A DNA stretch of 64,000 nt from Prochlorococcus marinus str. MIT 9215 (GTDB taxonomy: Bacteria; Cyanobacteriota; Cyanobacteriia; PCC-6307; Cyanobiaceae): positions 558,001 through 622,000 of the forward strand of contig NC_009840.1 of assembly GCF_000018065.1 (NCBI RefSeq), in the 5' to 3' direction. Made by a program: the position numbers and the translations under genes. Each line of letters starts with the position of its first letter. Position 1 is the first letter of the stretch. Shown piece by piece: positions 1-8,895 of this stretch. The notes under the pieces were generated by a model. The model made no database searches. It saw nothing but the letters and a program-made list of their open reading frames with translations, and was not told the origin of the DNA.

Positions 1-1339
1 TGAGAGGGTCACAGGGGATGAGCCTGGGACTTGTAAAAACCCTACAGGTACTGAATATGTATCTGCTAATCAATCACAGAAGTATTGTGGTGATGTTCCA
101 AAAAATCCTTCAAAGGTTAAACACAGTACTACAACCGATGGATTAAAGGTATCTGGATCACTTCCTGGCAGATCAATCCTAGTTACTGGAGACGAATCTG
201 GTTCTGGACATCAGTTAACTGGAGATCAATATCTTGGCTCTGAGCCAAATCCAAAAGGTAAAGCATTTGAAAAAGTAGGTAGTTACGAAACTCTTAATGG
301 GAATAATGTAACTGGTACAGGTGTAGGAAGATCAGACCATATGACGGGCAATGAACATGGGAGTTGCAAGAATGTAACTGGTGATGAGTACATAGGCTCT
401 CAACAATATGAGAAGTTTTGCGGTTCAAAACCAAAACCAGAAGCTAGAAAAGTAGGTTTAAGCCTTTCTTCAAAGTCCAATTTAATCAGCGGGACTATGA
501 CAGGAAGATCAAAAATAGTAACTGGGGATGAACCTGGTTCATGCAAAGTGCTAACAGGAACACCATACGCAGGCTTAGATCAGATTAATGATAATTGTAG
601 TACCGAGATTTCAGAAGATATGAAATCCCGATCAACAGTTAATTCTGGAAATAATTCAAATGCCAGACTTACAGGACAACAACCTGGAATTGGTGGAGTA
701 ATGACAGGTGCTAGGAAAGGTGCTTGTAAAAACCTAACAGGGACTCCTTATGTTGGAGGAGATCAGTTCTCAGAAGCATGTGATAATCCTCCAAATGATA
801 CTGCTTATGCGAATCAAGAAAAGTCAGCAGGTAATTCTTGGAATGAATTCTCTGTTAAATCACCATCAAGAGACAAATATTCTGAAAACAATACTCAAGG
901 AGTCACTGGTAATGAATATGAAAATGGTTCAAAGGTAACTGGACCTTTTGACATGGCAGTTGATAAGGTTACTGGCACTGAAAAATTTAGATTTGAACCG
1001 AATAAAAATATTACTTATAAACAAAAAATGGAAATTGAAGAGGCAGACCGTGCTGCAAAGACACCAGAAAAAAGAGTCGCATCAAGGATTACTGGTGAAG
1101 GACAATCAGTAGGAAACGTAACTGGTGATGATTGGGATCGCGGCGATAAGGTAACAGGTACAGAGGGAGCTTCTTCTAGAAAACGAAATCCATCAAGAGC
1201 AGGATTTATGAGCGCAATGCCCCCTATGGAAGTTAAAAGAAATGAGGAAACAGAAAAACCAGATTTCTTGATAACTGGATCTAGTGGAAATACTCGTGAA
1301 GGACAACTTGTTACCTTTTCAGGTGGTGCAAGAGGTTAA
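1..1339 (+). CDS. csoS2: Carboxysome assembly scaffold CsoS2, C-terminal part (5' end outside window)
   Basis: CsoS2 is the disordered scaffold of alpha-carboxysomes: its N-terminal repeats bind Rubisco, and its middle repeats and C-terminus contact the shell. The open frame runs without a stop from base 2 (base 1 closes the previous codon), giving 445 visible residues. Middle-type repeats built on VTG, a G-x-C-K segment, TG-T/D-x-Y and a closing Cys are visible from about residues 3, 59, 114, 176 and 237. The second of these has lost its cysteines. The C-terminal region has shorter VTG/ITG spacings and ends in FSGGARG, as typical of the family. csoSCA follows 7 bp downstream, as in other alpha-carboxysome operons. 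The first in-window ATG (341) is internal, not the true start. Confidence 0.97.
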   Translation, partial: ERVTGDEPGTCKNPTGTEYVSANQSQKYCGDVPKNPSKVKHSTTTDGLKVSGSLPGRSILVTGDESGSGHQLTGDQYLGSEPNPKGKAFEKVGSYETLNGNNVTGTGVGRSDHMTGNEHGSCKNVTGDEYIGSQQYEKFCGSKPKPEARKVGLSLSSKSNLISGTMTGRSKIVTGDEPGSCKVLTGTPYAGLDQINDNCSTEISEDMKSRSTVNSGNNSNARLTGQQPGIGGVMTGARKGACKNLTGTPYVGGDQFSEACDNPPNDTAYANQEKSAGNSWNEFSVKSPSRDKYSENNTQGVTGNEYENGSKVTGPFDMAVDKVTGTEKFRFEPNKNITYKQKMEIEEADRAAKTPEKRVASRITGEGQSVGNVTGDDWDRGDKVTGTEGASSRKRNPSRAGFMSAMPPMEVKRNEETEKPDFLITGSSGNTREGQLVTFSGGARG

Positions 1340-1346
1340 GTAAATA

Positions 1347-2876
1347 ATGCCTTTAAGAGGACTGGCTAAAGCCAAGAACTTCACTTTGGGGCCAACAGCT
1401 CCAATGAAAACTTTTACTGAAAATATCCATATACAAACTAAAGAATCAAATAATTCCCGAAATTTTGGAAAGTCTCATAAATTATCCAATAATATCCAAA
1501 ATGAAAATTTATTTAGGTATGAAAGCAAAATAAAAAGTGATTTTGACGAAATTGTTCCAACTCTCAAGGAAATTGCTCGAATTCAACATCACGAAGATTT
1601 TATAAATAAGGCTCAAAAATTATCAAGAAAAAATTTGGGAATAGATTTACCCCTACATGTATTAGATAAATCTTGGGTTAAACCTCTTGATATGAGAGCT
1701 TTATATGCATGGTGTGCTTTCAAACAGCATGAGAAACTTAGCGACAATTTTTTTAACAATGATCCACTTGAAGGTGCTGCTGGAAGCAGGGACGCGGAAG
1801 ACTTTGAAAAATTTCTCTTAGATTGTGGAATACATTTACTCGATATAACTCCTTGTTCAGATGGGAGATTAGCTCATTCAGTTGCTTATGTAATGAGAAT
1901 ACCTTTTAGTTCAGTAAGAAGAAGATCCCATGCTGGAGCACTGTTTGATATTGAAAATACCGTTAATCGATGGGTAAAAACTGAACATAAAAGATATAGA
2001 GAGAGTGTTCCTAATGAAGCTCATAAAGATACCAAGTACTTAAAAGTTGTAACTTATCACTTCAGTTCAGTAGATCCTTTGCATCAGGGATGCGCAGCTC
2101 ATGGGAGTAATGACGAGTTAGCTGCAGCAGAAGGTAGAAATAAATTATATGCTTTCAAAGAGGCTGTAGAGAATAGCTTTTGCTGCGGAGCTTCTGTGGA
2201 TTTAATGTTAATTGGACTTGATACAGACACTGATTCATTAAAAATACATTTATCAACTAGCGATGGCGGTATTGATTTAGAAAAAACTATTTCTACATTA
2301 GAAATTTACAATTCAACAATAAATTTTTCAAGAGAGGATGCAGAAAGAGAAATTTGCCAGACAATTTCTAAGCAATCTTCAAAAGATAAACTCAGTGGAT
2401 TGGAAAAATTTACGTATAAATTAATTGTCAATAATATTTCTCAAATTGATTATGTTAAGAGTTTTCATAATGGTTCTTATGAAGATATTGGACATGCAGA
2501 AAGGTTTATTGGAGTAGGTATTGGTTTCAAAGAAGTACATCTCAGAAATTTAACTTATTTTGCTCATTTAGATACAGTCGAAGAAGGGGCTCCAGATTTA
2601 GATGTAGGAGTGAAGATTTTTACTGGATTAAATGTTTCTCAAGATCTACCTATTCCGGTAGTAATAAGATTCGATTACTCTGGCAAAGTACCCGGCGCAA
2701 AAGAGAGAGCAATAAAAGATTGTGAAAGAGTCAATAATGCGATATCAATTAGATATAAAAATTTAGTTGATCAAGGTTTGTTATATACTTGCTCTACTAT
2801 TAGAGATAGGGACAACATTCATTCCGCCCAAATTATTGGAATGTCTTTAGATAAAAAAACAGAGGAGGCTCATTAG
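1347..2876 (+). CDS. csoSCA: Carboxysomal beta-type carbonic anhydrase CsoSCA (CsoS3)
   Basis: Converts bicarbonate to CO2 inside the carboxysome, next to Rubisco. The 509-residue length fits the family. Cys170, His238 and Cys249 are spaced 68 and 11 residues apart. This matches the zinc ligand spacing of the Halothiobacillus enzyme, and the Asp172/Arg174 pair lies in the same PCSDGR motif. The N-terminus (MPLRGLAKAK) is basic and low in complexity up to about residue 60; the equivalent segment in relatives tethers the enzyme to Rubisco. The gene sits 7 bp after csoS2 and 2 bp before csoS4A, so it is probably translated from the same operon mRNA. Confidence 0.97.
   Translation: MPLRGLAKAKNFTLGPTAPMKTFTENIHIQTKESNNSRNFGKSHKLSNNIQNENLFRYESKIKSDFDEIVPTLKEIARIQHHEDFINKAQKLSRKNLGIDLPLHVLDKSWVKPLDMRALYAWCAFKQHEKLSDNFFNNDPLEGAAGSRDAEDFEKFLLDCGIHLLDITPCSDGRLAHSVAYVMRIPFSSVRRRSHAGALFDIENTVNRWVKTEHKRYRESVPNEAHKDTKYLKVVTYHFSSVDPLHQGCAAHGSNDELAAAEGRNKLYAFKEAVENSFCCGASVDLMLIGLDTDTDSLKIHLSTSDGGIDLEKTISTLEIYNSTINFSREDAEREICQTISKQSSKDKLSGLEKFTYKLIVNNISQIDYVKSFHNGSYEDIGHAERFIGVGIGFKEVHLRNLTYFAHLDTVEEGAPDLDVGVKIFTGLNVSQDLPIPVVIRFDYSGKVPGAKERAIKDCERVNNAISIRYKNLVDQGLLYTCSTIRDRDNIHSAQIIGMSLDKKTEEAH
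2863..2868 (+). promoter_or_regulatory. Ribosome binding site for csoS4A, inside the csoSCA 3' end
   Basis: AGGAGG lies 10 nt upstream of the ATG at 2879 and overlaps the last codons of csoSCA. Strong Shine-Dalgarno sites are uncommon in this AT-rich window, so its placement supports this start and coupled expression. Confidence 0.7.
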
Positions 2877-2878
2877 TT

Positions 2879-3130
2879 ATGTTAATTTGTAAGGTTGTAA
2901 AACCACTTGTATCAACCAATAGGATTCCTGGTTTTGAACATAAACATCTACAGGTTGTTTTGGATGGTTCTTCAAACAAAGTTGCAGTTGACGCTGTTGG
3001 ATGTAAGCCAGGAGATTGGGTTATTTGTGTTGGAAGTTCTGCTGCTAGAGAAGCAGCGGGAAGCAAATCTTATCCAAGCGATTTAACGATTGTTGGAATA
3101 ATTGATCATTGGGATCCTAACAAGTCATAA
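2879..3130 (+). CDS. csoS4A: Carboxysome pentameric vertex protein CsoS4A
   Basis: Small shell protein (83 aa) of the bacterial microcompartment vertex family (EutN/CcmL fold). Five copies cap each vertex of the icosahedral shell. Visible family features are the N-terminal 'MLICKVVKPLVSTNRIPG' strand, a central VDAVGCKPGDWV segment and the C-terminal LTIVGIIDHWD ending. It is the first of two paralogous vertex genes in tandem, as in other alpha-carboxysome operons. Confidence 0.96.
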   Translation: MLICKVVKPLVSTNRIPGFEHKHLQVVLDGSSNKVAVDAVGCKPGDWVICVGSSAAREAAGSKSYPSDLTIVGIIDHWDPNKS

Positions 3131-3132
3131 AA

Positions 3133-3139
3133 AAGGAGG
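3133..3139 (+). promoter_or_regulatory. Ribosome binding site deciding the GTG start of csoS4B
   Basis: AAGGAGG ends 9 nt before the GTG at 3149. The next in-frame ATG (3158) would be 18 nt away, too far, so the GTG is the better start. Confidence 0.7.
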
Positions 3140-3148
3140 ATAGAAATT

Positions 3149-3397
3149 GTGGAAATTATGAAGGTTTTAGGAAGGATGGTATGTACTCAAAGAGTAGCAG
3201 GCTTAGGTCATATGAATTTGCGAATTTTAGAAAATAATAAAGGAAAGAAATTAGTTGCTGTTGATCCTGTTGGCGCTAGAGAAGGTAACTGGGTCTTTAC
3301 TTCTAGTGGAACTGCAGCTAGGTTTGCTTGTCCTAATCCGGAAGTTCAAACTGATTTGACAATTGGTGGCATTATTGATTATTGGGAGAGTGACTAA
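3149..3397 (+). CDS. csoS4B: Carboxysome pentameric vertex protein CsoS4B
   Basis: Second vertex protein (82 aa) and paralogue of CsoS4A. It shares the R-V-A-G-L-G-H N-terminal loop, a VDPVGAREGNWV segment and a LTIGGIIDYWE ending. It starts with GTG, chosen from the strong ribosome binding site 9 nt upstream, and lies 18 bp after csoS4A. In other species loss of both vertex genes makes leaky carboxysomes; that is family knowledge, not visible here. Confidence 0.95.
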   Translation: MEIMKVLGRMVCTQRVAGLGHMNLRILENNKGKKLVAVDPVGAREGNWVFTSSGTAARFACPNPEVQTDLTIGGIIDYWESD

Positions 3398-3471
3398 AAA
3401 TTTGAACTTCGAAAGTTTATTCAGAGTCTTTATTGAAGGTATAGTGTAATAAGTCTTGAATAAAGAATTTA

Positions 3472-3711
3472 ATGTGGAATGAAAGAGAATCACCTTTGAG
3501 GATTGAAAAAAGATTTGAATTTGAGCAGTACTCAAAAATTAGTACATTCATGGGGAAAATTGAGAAATTATGTAAAGAAAGGGATGTTTATCCAAATATC
3601 AGCTTCGGCAAGAATTTCGTAAGTCTTTCAATATTTTTAGATAATAAAGAGATATCTAATAAGGAAAAAGACTTTTCAAAAGATATTGATAAATTTTATT
3701 TAGAAGGTTAG
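3472..3711 (+). CDS. acRAF: acRAF-like Rubisco assembly factor (pterin carbinolamine dehydratase-like)
   Basis: A 79-residue protein at the position after csoS4B where alpha-carboxysome operons carry a pterin-4a-carbinolamine dehydratase-like gene, shown in other bacteria to act as a Rubisco assembly factor. The order R-F-E-F near residues 14-17, I-x-x-F-M-x-K-I-E-x-L-C, then P-N-I-S-F and V-S-L-S-I-F matches that fold. The strict catalytic histidine cluster of true dehydratases is absent, in line with a non-enzymatic role. The 74-bp gap after csoS4B leaves room for a separate promoter. The assignment rests mainly on context and length. Confidence 0.8.
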   Translation: MWNERESPLRIEKRFEFEQYSKISTFMGKIEKLCKERDVYPNISFGKNFVSLSIFLDNKEISNKEKDFSKDIDKFYLEG

Positions 3712-3716
3712 CCTTT

Positions 3717-3944
3717 TTAATAATTATTTGGCTTTGCAATATCTCTTTTGATTAAAGCCATTAAATATGTGGGGGCTTTATATCTACCGGGCAAACATCT
3801 ATTTAAAGTTTCAAGATGACCCCAACAAACTGTCCTTTCTATATCTTTAACTGAGTTACCTTTTAAAATTAATAGTCTAAGAGCTTTGCAAAATAAAGGA
3901 TAACCTGCCTCTAGTTCATCTATATTAAGCTTTGCTGCTGACAT
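3717..3944 (-). CDS. Small conserved picocyanobacterial protein (DUF3136-like)
   Basis: A 75-residue protein of unknown function, convergent with the acRAF-like gene (5 bp between ends). The sequence has an I-D-E-L-E-x-x-Y-P-L-F-C-K-A-L-R-L-L core, then V-C-W-G-H-L-E-T-L-N-R-C-L-P-G-R-Y-K-A-P. I recall this pattern from a family restricted to marine picocyanobacteria (DUF3136). Two conserved-looking cysteines and one Trp-Gly-His are visible. No signal peptide or membrane segment. Confidence 0.8.
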   Translation of the reverse strand: MSAAKLNIDELEAGYPLFCKALRLLILKGNSVKDIERTVCWGHLETLNRCLPGRYKAPTYLMALIKRDIAKPNNY

Positions 3945-4029
3945 AGATCAAAGATGAATTATTAACTAATAATCTATATAATAATGGTGCAAAATTGGTT
4001 CATATTTCAAATTTCTCAATAATTAGAAA

Positions 4030-4422
4030 TTAATCAAGAAATGCGACGCAATCTATCTCAACTGAAACTCCTTTTGGTAGATATGAAACTTCCACACAGG
4101 CCCTTGCTGGAGGATTCTCTATATTAAAAAAATCACTATATATTTTATTGACAATTTGAAAATTACTTAAGTCAGTTAGGTAAATAGTTGTTTTTATTAC
4201 ATCCTCTATTTTTGCTCCACCAGCCTTAAGAACTGCTGCAAGATTTTTTAAAACTTGAATAGTTTCCTTCTCTATATCACCTAAACATGTTATTTCATTT
4301 AAAGCTGGGTCAATTGCAATTTGACCAGAACAATAGATAAAATCCCCAGCTTTTATTGCTTGATTATAAGGTCCGACTGGATCTGGAGCATTTGATGTTT
4401 TAATTACTTGTTTGGGAGACAT
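4030..4422 (-). CDS. RidA family enamine/imine deaminase
   Basis: Hydrolyses reactive enamine/imine intermediates such as 2-aminoacrylate, releasing ammonia. The length (130 aa) is typical. Visible motifs are the N-terminal D-P-V-G-P-Y-N-Q-A segment, Y-C-S-G-Q-I-A-I-D-P, and near the C-terminus P-A-R-A-C-V-E-V-S-Y-L-P-K-G, whose Arg binds the substrate carboxylate. The protein is presumably a cytosolic trimer. It lies 24 bp downstream of gloB on the same strand, so the two may be cotranscribed. Confidence 0.93.
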   Translation of the reverse strand: MSPKQVIKTSNAPDPVGPYNQAIKAGDFIYCSGQIAIDPALNEITCLGDIEKETIQVLKNLAAVLKAGGAKIEDVIKTTIYLTDLSNFQIVNKIYSDFFNIENPPARACVEVSYLPKGVSVEIDCVAFLD

Positions 4423-4446
4423 TTGTTTAAGAAGATATCTATCTAT

Positions 4447-5187
4447 TTAAACCCATAAATCTTTATTTGCTCTTAAAAAAGTAAATTCTTCTAAACTTTT
4501 TGCTCTTAAGAAAAGATTTATTTTCATCTCTTCGTCAAGTAAAAATGGAATTGTCAATTCATTAAGAGAAAGTTTTTTTTCAACTTCCAAAAATTTATTT
4601 TTTATATTTTGATCTTTAGGCCTGAGATTCAATGCCCACAATATATTTGCCTTAGTATATTCATGTGCGCAATATATGAGAGTATTTTTTGGTAAAGATT
4701 TGATTCTCTCTAGTGAAGAATACATTTCTTGATAGGTTCCTTCAAAAATTCTTCCACAGCCCCCAGAAAATAATGTATCACCAACAAAAAGAACAGGATT
4801 TTCCCCATTCAAAAAGAAGGCAATATGTGAGTTTGTATGCCCTAATACTTCAATTATTTTTATTTCTTCACCTAAAATATCCAACGTTTCTCCATCCTCT
4901 ACAGATAAATTTTGAAAAGGTATTCGCTTTTTTTCTTTGGAGGAAGCAATCACCTTTACATTTGGCCATCTTTCAATAAGAGACCTCGTCCCTCCAATAT
5001 GGTCTGAATGATGATGAGTTTGCAAAATGGCTTTTAAGTTAAGATTATTTTCATCTATATATCTAATTACTGGTTCGTGAATAGATGGATCTACAACTAC
5101 AACGGATTTATCTTTTACCCACAACCAAATGAGGTTATCACTTAAAACTCTGAGTCCGATTATATTTCGAGCTTTATTAAAATCCAT
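4447..5187 (-). CDS. gloB: Hydroxyacylglutathione hydrolase (glyoxalase II)
   Basis: Metallo-beta-lactamase fold enzyme that hydrolyses S-lactoylglutathione to lactate and glutathione in methylglyoxal detoxification. Metal-binding motifs visible are [27 protein letters not shown] and C-A-H-E-Y-T. The frame stays open upstream to 5358, but that extension would overlap the divergent hisG. The ATG at 5187 gives 246 aa, a normal family length with the usual N-terminus, and leaves a 40-bp divergent promoter region. Confidence 0.92.
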   Translation of the reverse strand: MDFNKARNIIGLRVLSDNLIWLWVKDKSVVVVDPSIHEPVIRYIDENNLNLKAILQTHHHSDHIGGTRSLIERWPNVKVIASSKEKKRIPFQNLSVEDGETLDILGEEIKIIEVLGHTNSHIAFFLNGENPVLFVGDTLFSGGCGRIFEGTYQEMYSSLERIKSLPKNTLIYCAHEYTKANILWALNLRPKDQNIKNKFLEVEKKLSLNELTIPFLLDEEMKINLFLRAKSLEEFTFLRANKDLWV

Positions 5188-5227
5188 TGCTAACTTAGAA
5201 TGAAGAATCCTTGGAAGGAATTGATCT

Positions 5228-5875
5228 ATGTTTACTATAGCTTTACCAAAAGGAGCTCTGTTAAGAGATTCAATTTCAACTTTTAAAAGAGCTGGGTTAG
5301 ATTTCTCTAATGCGTTGGACGAAAATAATAGATCATTAACCTTTGAATCAAATTGCAAACGGGCTAAAGCTTTATTAGTAAGAAATGGAGATGTTCCTGT
5401 TTATGTAAGCTATGGTCAGGCTGATTTGGGTATTGTTGGGTATGATGTTTTACGAGAATCTGAATTAAAAGTCGCAAAGTTACTTGATTTAGGATTTGGG
5501 GGTTGTCATATGTCGTTGGCAGTTAAGAAAAATAGCAATTATTCAAAACCAACTGATCTTCCAGCAAACTGTAAAGTAGCAAGTAAATTTATAAAAACAG
5601 CAAGATCATATTTCGAAGAATTAAATATTCCTGTAGAAATAGTTCATTTAACAGGATCTGTAGAGCTTGGTCCTATTACAGGTATGGCAGAGGCAATAGT
5701 TGATTTGGTGGCAACCGGAAAGACTCTTAAAGAGAATGGTTTAATTAAGATAGATGATCTTTTTTACTCAACTGCAAGATTAATTGGAAATCCTTTATCT
5801 ATGAGGTTAGATGATAATCATCTCAGAGATACGATTTTATCAATAGAATCAACTAATTCTTTAATAGAAGAGTAG
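5228..5875 (+). CDS. hisG: ATP phosphoribosyltransferase catalytic subunit, short form
   Basis: First step of histidine biosynthesis: ATP plus PRPP to phosphoribosyl-ATP. At 215 aa it is the short form, without the C-terminal regulatory domain. Short HisG proteins work with HisZ, which is not in this window. Motifs seen are the I-A-L-P-K-G-A-L N-terminus, A-D-L-G-I-V-G-Y-D, and the PRPP-loop region [17 protein letters not shown]. It is divergent from gloB and followed 4 bp later by an ABC transporter. Confidence 0.95.
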   Translation: MFTIALPKGALLRDSISTFKRAGLDFSNALDENNRSLTFESNCKRAKALLVRNGDVPVYVSYGQADLGIVGYDVLRESELKVAKLLDLGFGGCHMSLAVKKNSNYSKPTDLPANCKVASKFIKTARSYFEELNIPVEIVHLTGSVELGPITGMAEAIVDLVATGKTLKENGLIKIDDLFYSTARLIGNPLSMRLDDNHLRDTILSIESTNSLIEE

Positions 5876-5879
5876 TTAA

Positions 5880-7676
5880 ATGTTTTTTAAAGATTTTAGA
5901 AGGATTAAAAAGTTAGGTAAATATTTAACTAGAGATAAAAAAACAATCTATCTAATCTTGATAGTTTTGTTACCTGTTTCTTTCTCAGGAGCCATTCAAC
6001 CATTATTAGTAGGTCAAGCAATTACCATTCTCAAGAACGAAACTACAGATGTATGGCTAAGTAAAACTTTTTTTGGGCAGTCAATAAATGCCATAATCTT
6101 CACCTTATTTATAACTGTTCTTTTTAGATTAGTTCTGCAAGGATACCAAACTTATAATATCCAGGCAGTGGGTCAACGTTTGACAGCAAGAATCAGAAGA
6201 GAGCTTTTTGATCATTCAATATCTTTATCTCTTAAGTATCACGATAAAATGCCTGTAGGTAAATTGTTAACTAGATTAACAAATGATGTTGATGCTTTAG
6301 CAGAGGTTTTTGGTAGTGGTGCAGTTGGGGTCATTGCTGATTTCGTCAGCCTGATAGTAATTTCTTTGACAATGCTGTCAATTGATCGAGGACTTGCCAT
6401 CTTGTTACTTTTGACTCAAATCCCAGTTTCGTATTTCATTATTTGGCTTCAAAAACGTTATAGAAGAGCCAATTATCAAGTAAGGGAAGAATTGTCTCAA
6501 CTTAACTCTGATTTTCAAGAGAATCTTCAAGGTTTAGAAGTTGTTCAGATGTTCAGAAGAGAGGCTTTCAATAGCAAGAAATTTTCCAAAACTGGAGTTG
6601 CCTATAAGAAGGCAGTTAATGGAACAATATTTTATGACAGTAGTATTTCGGCATTTATAGAATGGATTTCTCTTGCTGCAGTTTCTTTAGTTTTAGCAGT
6701 TGGAGGATATTTTGTTACCTCAGGAAATATTGGGTTAGGAACATTAACAACTTTTATTTTATATTCTCAAAGACTTTTTGAACCCTTAAGGCAGCTTGCC
6801 GAAAGATTTACTCAGATACAAGGAGGTTTAACAGCTGTAGAAAGAATTAATGAATTATTGGATGAAGAAATACAGATTAAGGACTCTATTACTGCAAAAC
6901 ATTTTTTAGAAAATGCTAAAGATGCAAATAAGGAATTTAAGGGCAAAATTGAGTTCAAGAATGTTAATTTTTTCTACAACGAAGGAGAACATATCATAAA
7001 GAATTTATCTTTCATGATCAATCCTGGAGAGCATGTTGCTTTTGTAGGGCCAACTGGTTCAGGTAAAACAACCATAATAAGACTATTATGTAGACTGTAT
7101 GAACCTCAATCAGGTCAAATTTTAATCGATGATATAGATATAAAAGATATTCCTATTTCAACTCTTAGAAATATGTTGGGGGTAGTTTTGCAAGATACGT
7201 TTATCTTTAGTGGAAATGTTGCAGATAATTTAAAACTTAATTCGAATGTTGACAATATTGAATTAGAAAATCTTTGTAATGAATTAGGTTTAGATAATTT
7301 GTTGAAAAAATTACCAGAAGGTTTGAACACCTTACTAAGAGAAAGAGGGGGAAATCTTTCTTCTGGAGAGAGACAACTTCTTTCAGTGGCTCGAGTAGCG
7401 ATAAGAAATCCTGTTGTTTTAATAATGGACGAAGCAACAGCGTTTATGGATCCCTCGACAGAGGCAACTTTGCAGAAAGATCTCAAGAGGATTCTGTCAA
7501 AAAGAACAGCATTAGTAATAGCTCACAGACTAGCAACTATTGAAAGTTCTGATAAGATTTTAGTCTTAAAAGCGGGATCATTAGTTGAAGAAGGAACACA
7601 TAGTGAATTGAGAAAGAAAAGAGGTTTATATTTTCAGCTCTCTGAGCTTCAAGAAAAAGGATTCGTGAATTTTTAA
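5880..7676 (+). CDS. ABC exporter half-transporter (MdlB/MsbA type)
   Basis: A 598-residue fused membrane/ATPase half-transporter, presumably a homodimer in the cytoplasmic membrane. Residues about 20-310 hold six hydrophobic spans. The ATPase domain begins near 350, with Walker A G-P-T-G-S-G-K-T-T around 390, signature L-S-S-G-E-R-Q around 492, and Walker B V-V-L-I-M-D-E-A-T-A. The H-loop is A-H-R-L-A-T. Substrate cannot be told from sequence: lipid, peptide or drug export are all possible. It lies 4 bp after hisG and overlaps the next gene by one base. Confidence 0.93.
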   Translation: MFFKDFRRIKKLGKYLTRDKKTIYLILIVLLPVSFSGAIQPLLVGQAITILKNETTDVWLSKTFFGQSINAIIFTLFITVLFRLVLQGYQTYNIQAVGQRLTARIRRELFDHSISLSLKYHDKMPVGKLLTRLTNDVDALAEVFGSGAVGVIADFVSLIVISLTMLSIDRGLAILLLLTQIPVSYFIIWLQKRYRRANYQVREELSQLNSDFQENLQGLEVVQMFRREAFNSKKFSKTGVAYKKAVNGTIFYDSSISAFIEWISLAAVSLVLAVGGYFVTSGNIGLGTLTTFILYSQRLFEPLRQLAERFTQIQGGLTAVERINELLDEEIQIKDSITAKHFLENAKDANKEFKGKIEFKNVNFFYNEGEHIIKNLSFMINPGEHVAFVGPTGSGKTTIIRLLCRLYEPQSGQILIDDIDIKDIPISTLRNMLGVVLQDTFIFSGNVADNLKLNSNVDNIELENLCNELGLDNLLKKLPEGLNTLLRERGGNLSSGERQLLSVARVAIRNPVVLIMDEATAFMDPSTEATLQKDLKRILSKRTALVIAHRLATIESSDKILVLKAGSLVEEGTHSELRKKRGLYFQLSELQEKGFVNF

Positions 7677-8206
7677 TGATTTTCAGAAACCAAAGATCAT
7701 TTATAAAAAAATCTAACAGTATATCAAGGGATGAACTGATAAATCTCTATGGTTTAAATTCTTATGAGTTCACTCAAACAAATAAAGAAGAAATATTTGT
7801 ATGTAGTAAAAGTAAAGATTTAGATCTAATAGAACTAGATCAACTTTTGCAAACTGTTGGTTGGAGTAGGAGACCTATAAGAAGGGTAAAAAGGGCTTTA
7901 GATTTCAGTATTTTGGTGGTTGGGTTATGGCGTCATGATGATAAATTCCCTAGACTAGTAGGATTTGCGAGATGCACTGGCGATGGAATTCTAGAAGCAA
8001 CAGTATGGGATGTAGCTATTAACCCTGTTTATCAAGGAATTGGATTGGGGAAAGAATTAATGAAATATGTACTAAAAGAATTGAAAAATATTGGAATTTC
8101 TAAAGTAACCCTTTTTGCTGATGCTGAAGTGGTTTCATTTTACAAAAGACAAGGTTGGATATTAGAACCTAGAGGCTCTAAATGTGCTTTTTGGTATGCA
8201 AATTAA
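7676..8206 (+). CDS. GNAT family N-acetyltransferase
   Basis: A 176-residue protein with the GNAT acetyl-CoA binding core near residues 110-160: W-D-V-A-I-N-P-V-Y-Q-G-I-G-L-G-K-E-L-M-K, then V-T-L-F-A-D-A-E-V-V-S-F-Y-K-R-Q-G-W. The latter pattern resembles cyanobacterial and plastid GNATs. Substrate is unknown. The start codon overlaps the stop of the ABC gene (TAATG), implying translational coupling. Its stop directly abuts the stop of the convergent glycosyltransferase gene. Confidence 0.88.
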   Translation: MIFRNQRSFIKKSNSISRDELINLYGLNSYEFTQTNKEEIFVCSKSKDLDLIELDQLLQTVGWSRRPIRRVKRALDFSILVVGLWRHDDKFPRLVGFARCTGDGILEATVWDVAINPVYQGIGLGKELMKYVLKELKNIGISKVTLFADAEVVSFYKRQGWILEPRGSKCAFWYAN

Positions 8207-8890
8207 TCATTTTTTGTAGTAGTCAGAATATATAGATTTTAACGATTCGCCTTTTAACCACCTTCTTCTAAATTGCCAGTTCTTAATTGCTTGGAGAAAA
8301 ATATTAGTTCTTTCCCATTTCCTTGAACTTATAAAAATGGATGAATTTAATTGTTTTAAATCTATTGTTTTTTTTAATCTCCTTAAAAAATCTACATCTT
8401 CCATCAAAGGTATCTTTCTAAACCCATTATTCTTAAGGTAGGTTGTTCTATGAATTATTAAACCTTGATCACCATAAGGTTGTTTGAAAAATCTACTTCT
8501 AAAATTTACGAGAATTTCGAGGACTCTATAAACTATCTTTTTGTTATTAATTTTAAATTTAAAATAGTAAATACTATTCTTGTTCCCCTTTAAAAATGAA
8601 TTTATTTTTCTAAACCAATCATGATTTAATCTTGTGTCTGCATGCAAAAATATGAGCCAGTCCCCTTTTGAATTTTTAGCTCCCAAATTTAATTGAAAAC
8701 CTCTATTCCTTTCTTTGGATATACATACTTTCGCTCCATAAATATTAGCAATATCAATAGTTTTATCTTCACTTCCACAATCAACAATTATAATTTCCCC
8801 CTCTTTCTGGATACTTGATAAGTCTGAGAGCAATAATGGCAAATTATTAGCTTCATTTATAGTTGGAATTATTATTGAGATTTTAGACAA
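8207..8890 (-). CDS. Family 2 glycosyltransferase, TIGR04283-like (arsenosugar-associated type)
   Basis: A 227-residue GT-A fold glycosyltransferase. The N-terminus S-I-I-I-P-T-I-N-E-A-N-N-L binds the nucleotide sugar. I-V-D-C-G-S-E-D-K-T and L-I-F-L-H-A-D-T-R-L carry the acidic/DxD-type metal site. Further on, Q-P-Y-G-D-Q-G-L-I-I-H-R and P-L-M-E-D-V-D-F-L-R-R-L are characteristic of the family. Such proteins occur beside TIGR04282 proteins, as here (5 bp gap). The pair has been linked with arsenosugar synthesis, but no arsenic methyltransferase or radical SAM partner is in the window. Confidence 0.87.
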   Translation of the reverse strand: MSKISIIIPTINEANNLPLLLSDLSSIQKEGEIIIVDCGSEDKTIDIANIYGAKVCISKERNRGFQLNLGAKNSKGDWLIFLHADTRLNHDWFRKINSFLKGNKNSIYYFKFKINNKKIVYRVLEILVNFRSRFFKQPYGDQGLIIHRTTYLKNNGFRKIPLMEDVDFLRRLKKTIDLKQLNSSIFISSRKWERTNIFLQAIKNWQFRRRWLKGESLKSIYSDYYKK

Positions 8891-8895
8891 GTTGA

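Noticed and set aside
2..1330. CRISPR-like regular repeats at the window start
   Set aside because: The periodic pattern is at protein level (CsoS2 repeats) with diverged DNA, inside an open reading frame.
3417..3464. Inverted repeat TTTATTCA/TGAATAAA between csoS4B and the acRAF-like gene
   Set aside because: Eight-base AT-rich arms with a loop over 30 nt; expected by chance at this composition.
5188..5358. N-terminal extension of gloB
   Set aside because: Open frame, but it overlaps the start of hisG on the other strand and adds 57 residues unlike the family. ATG at 5187 gives the normal length.
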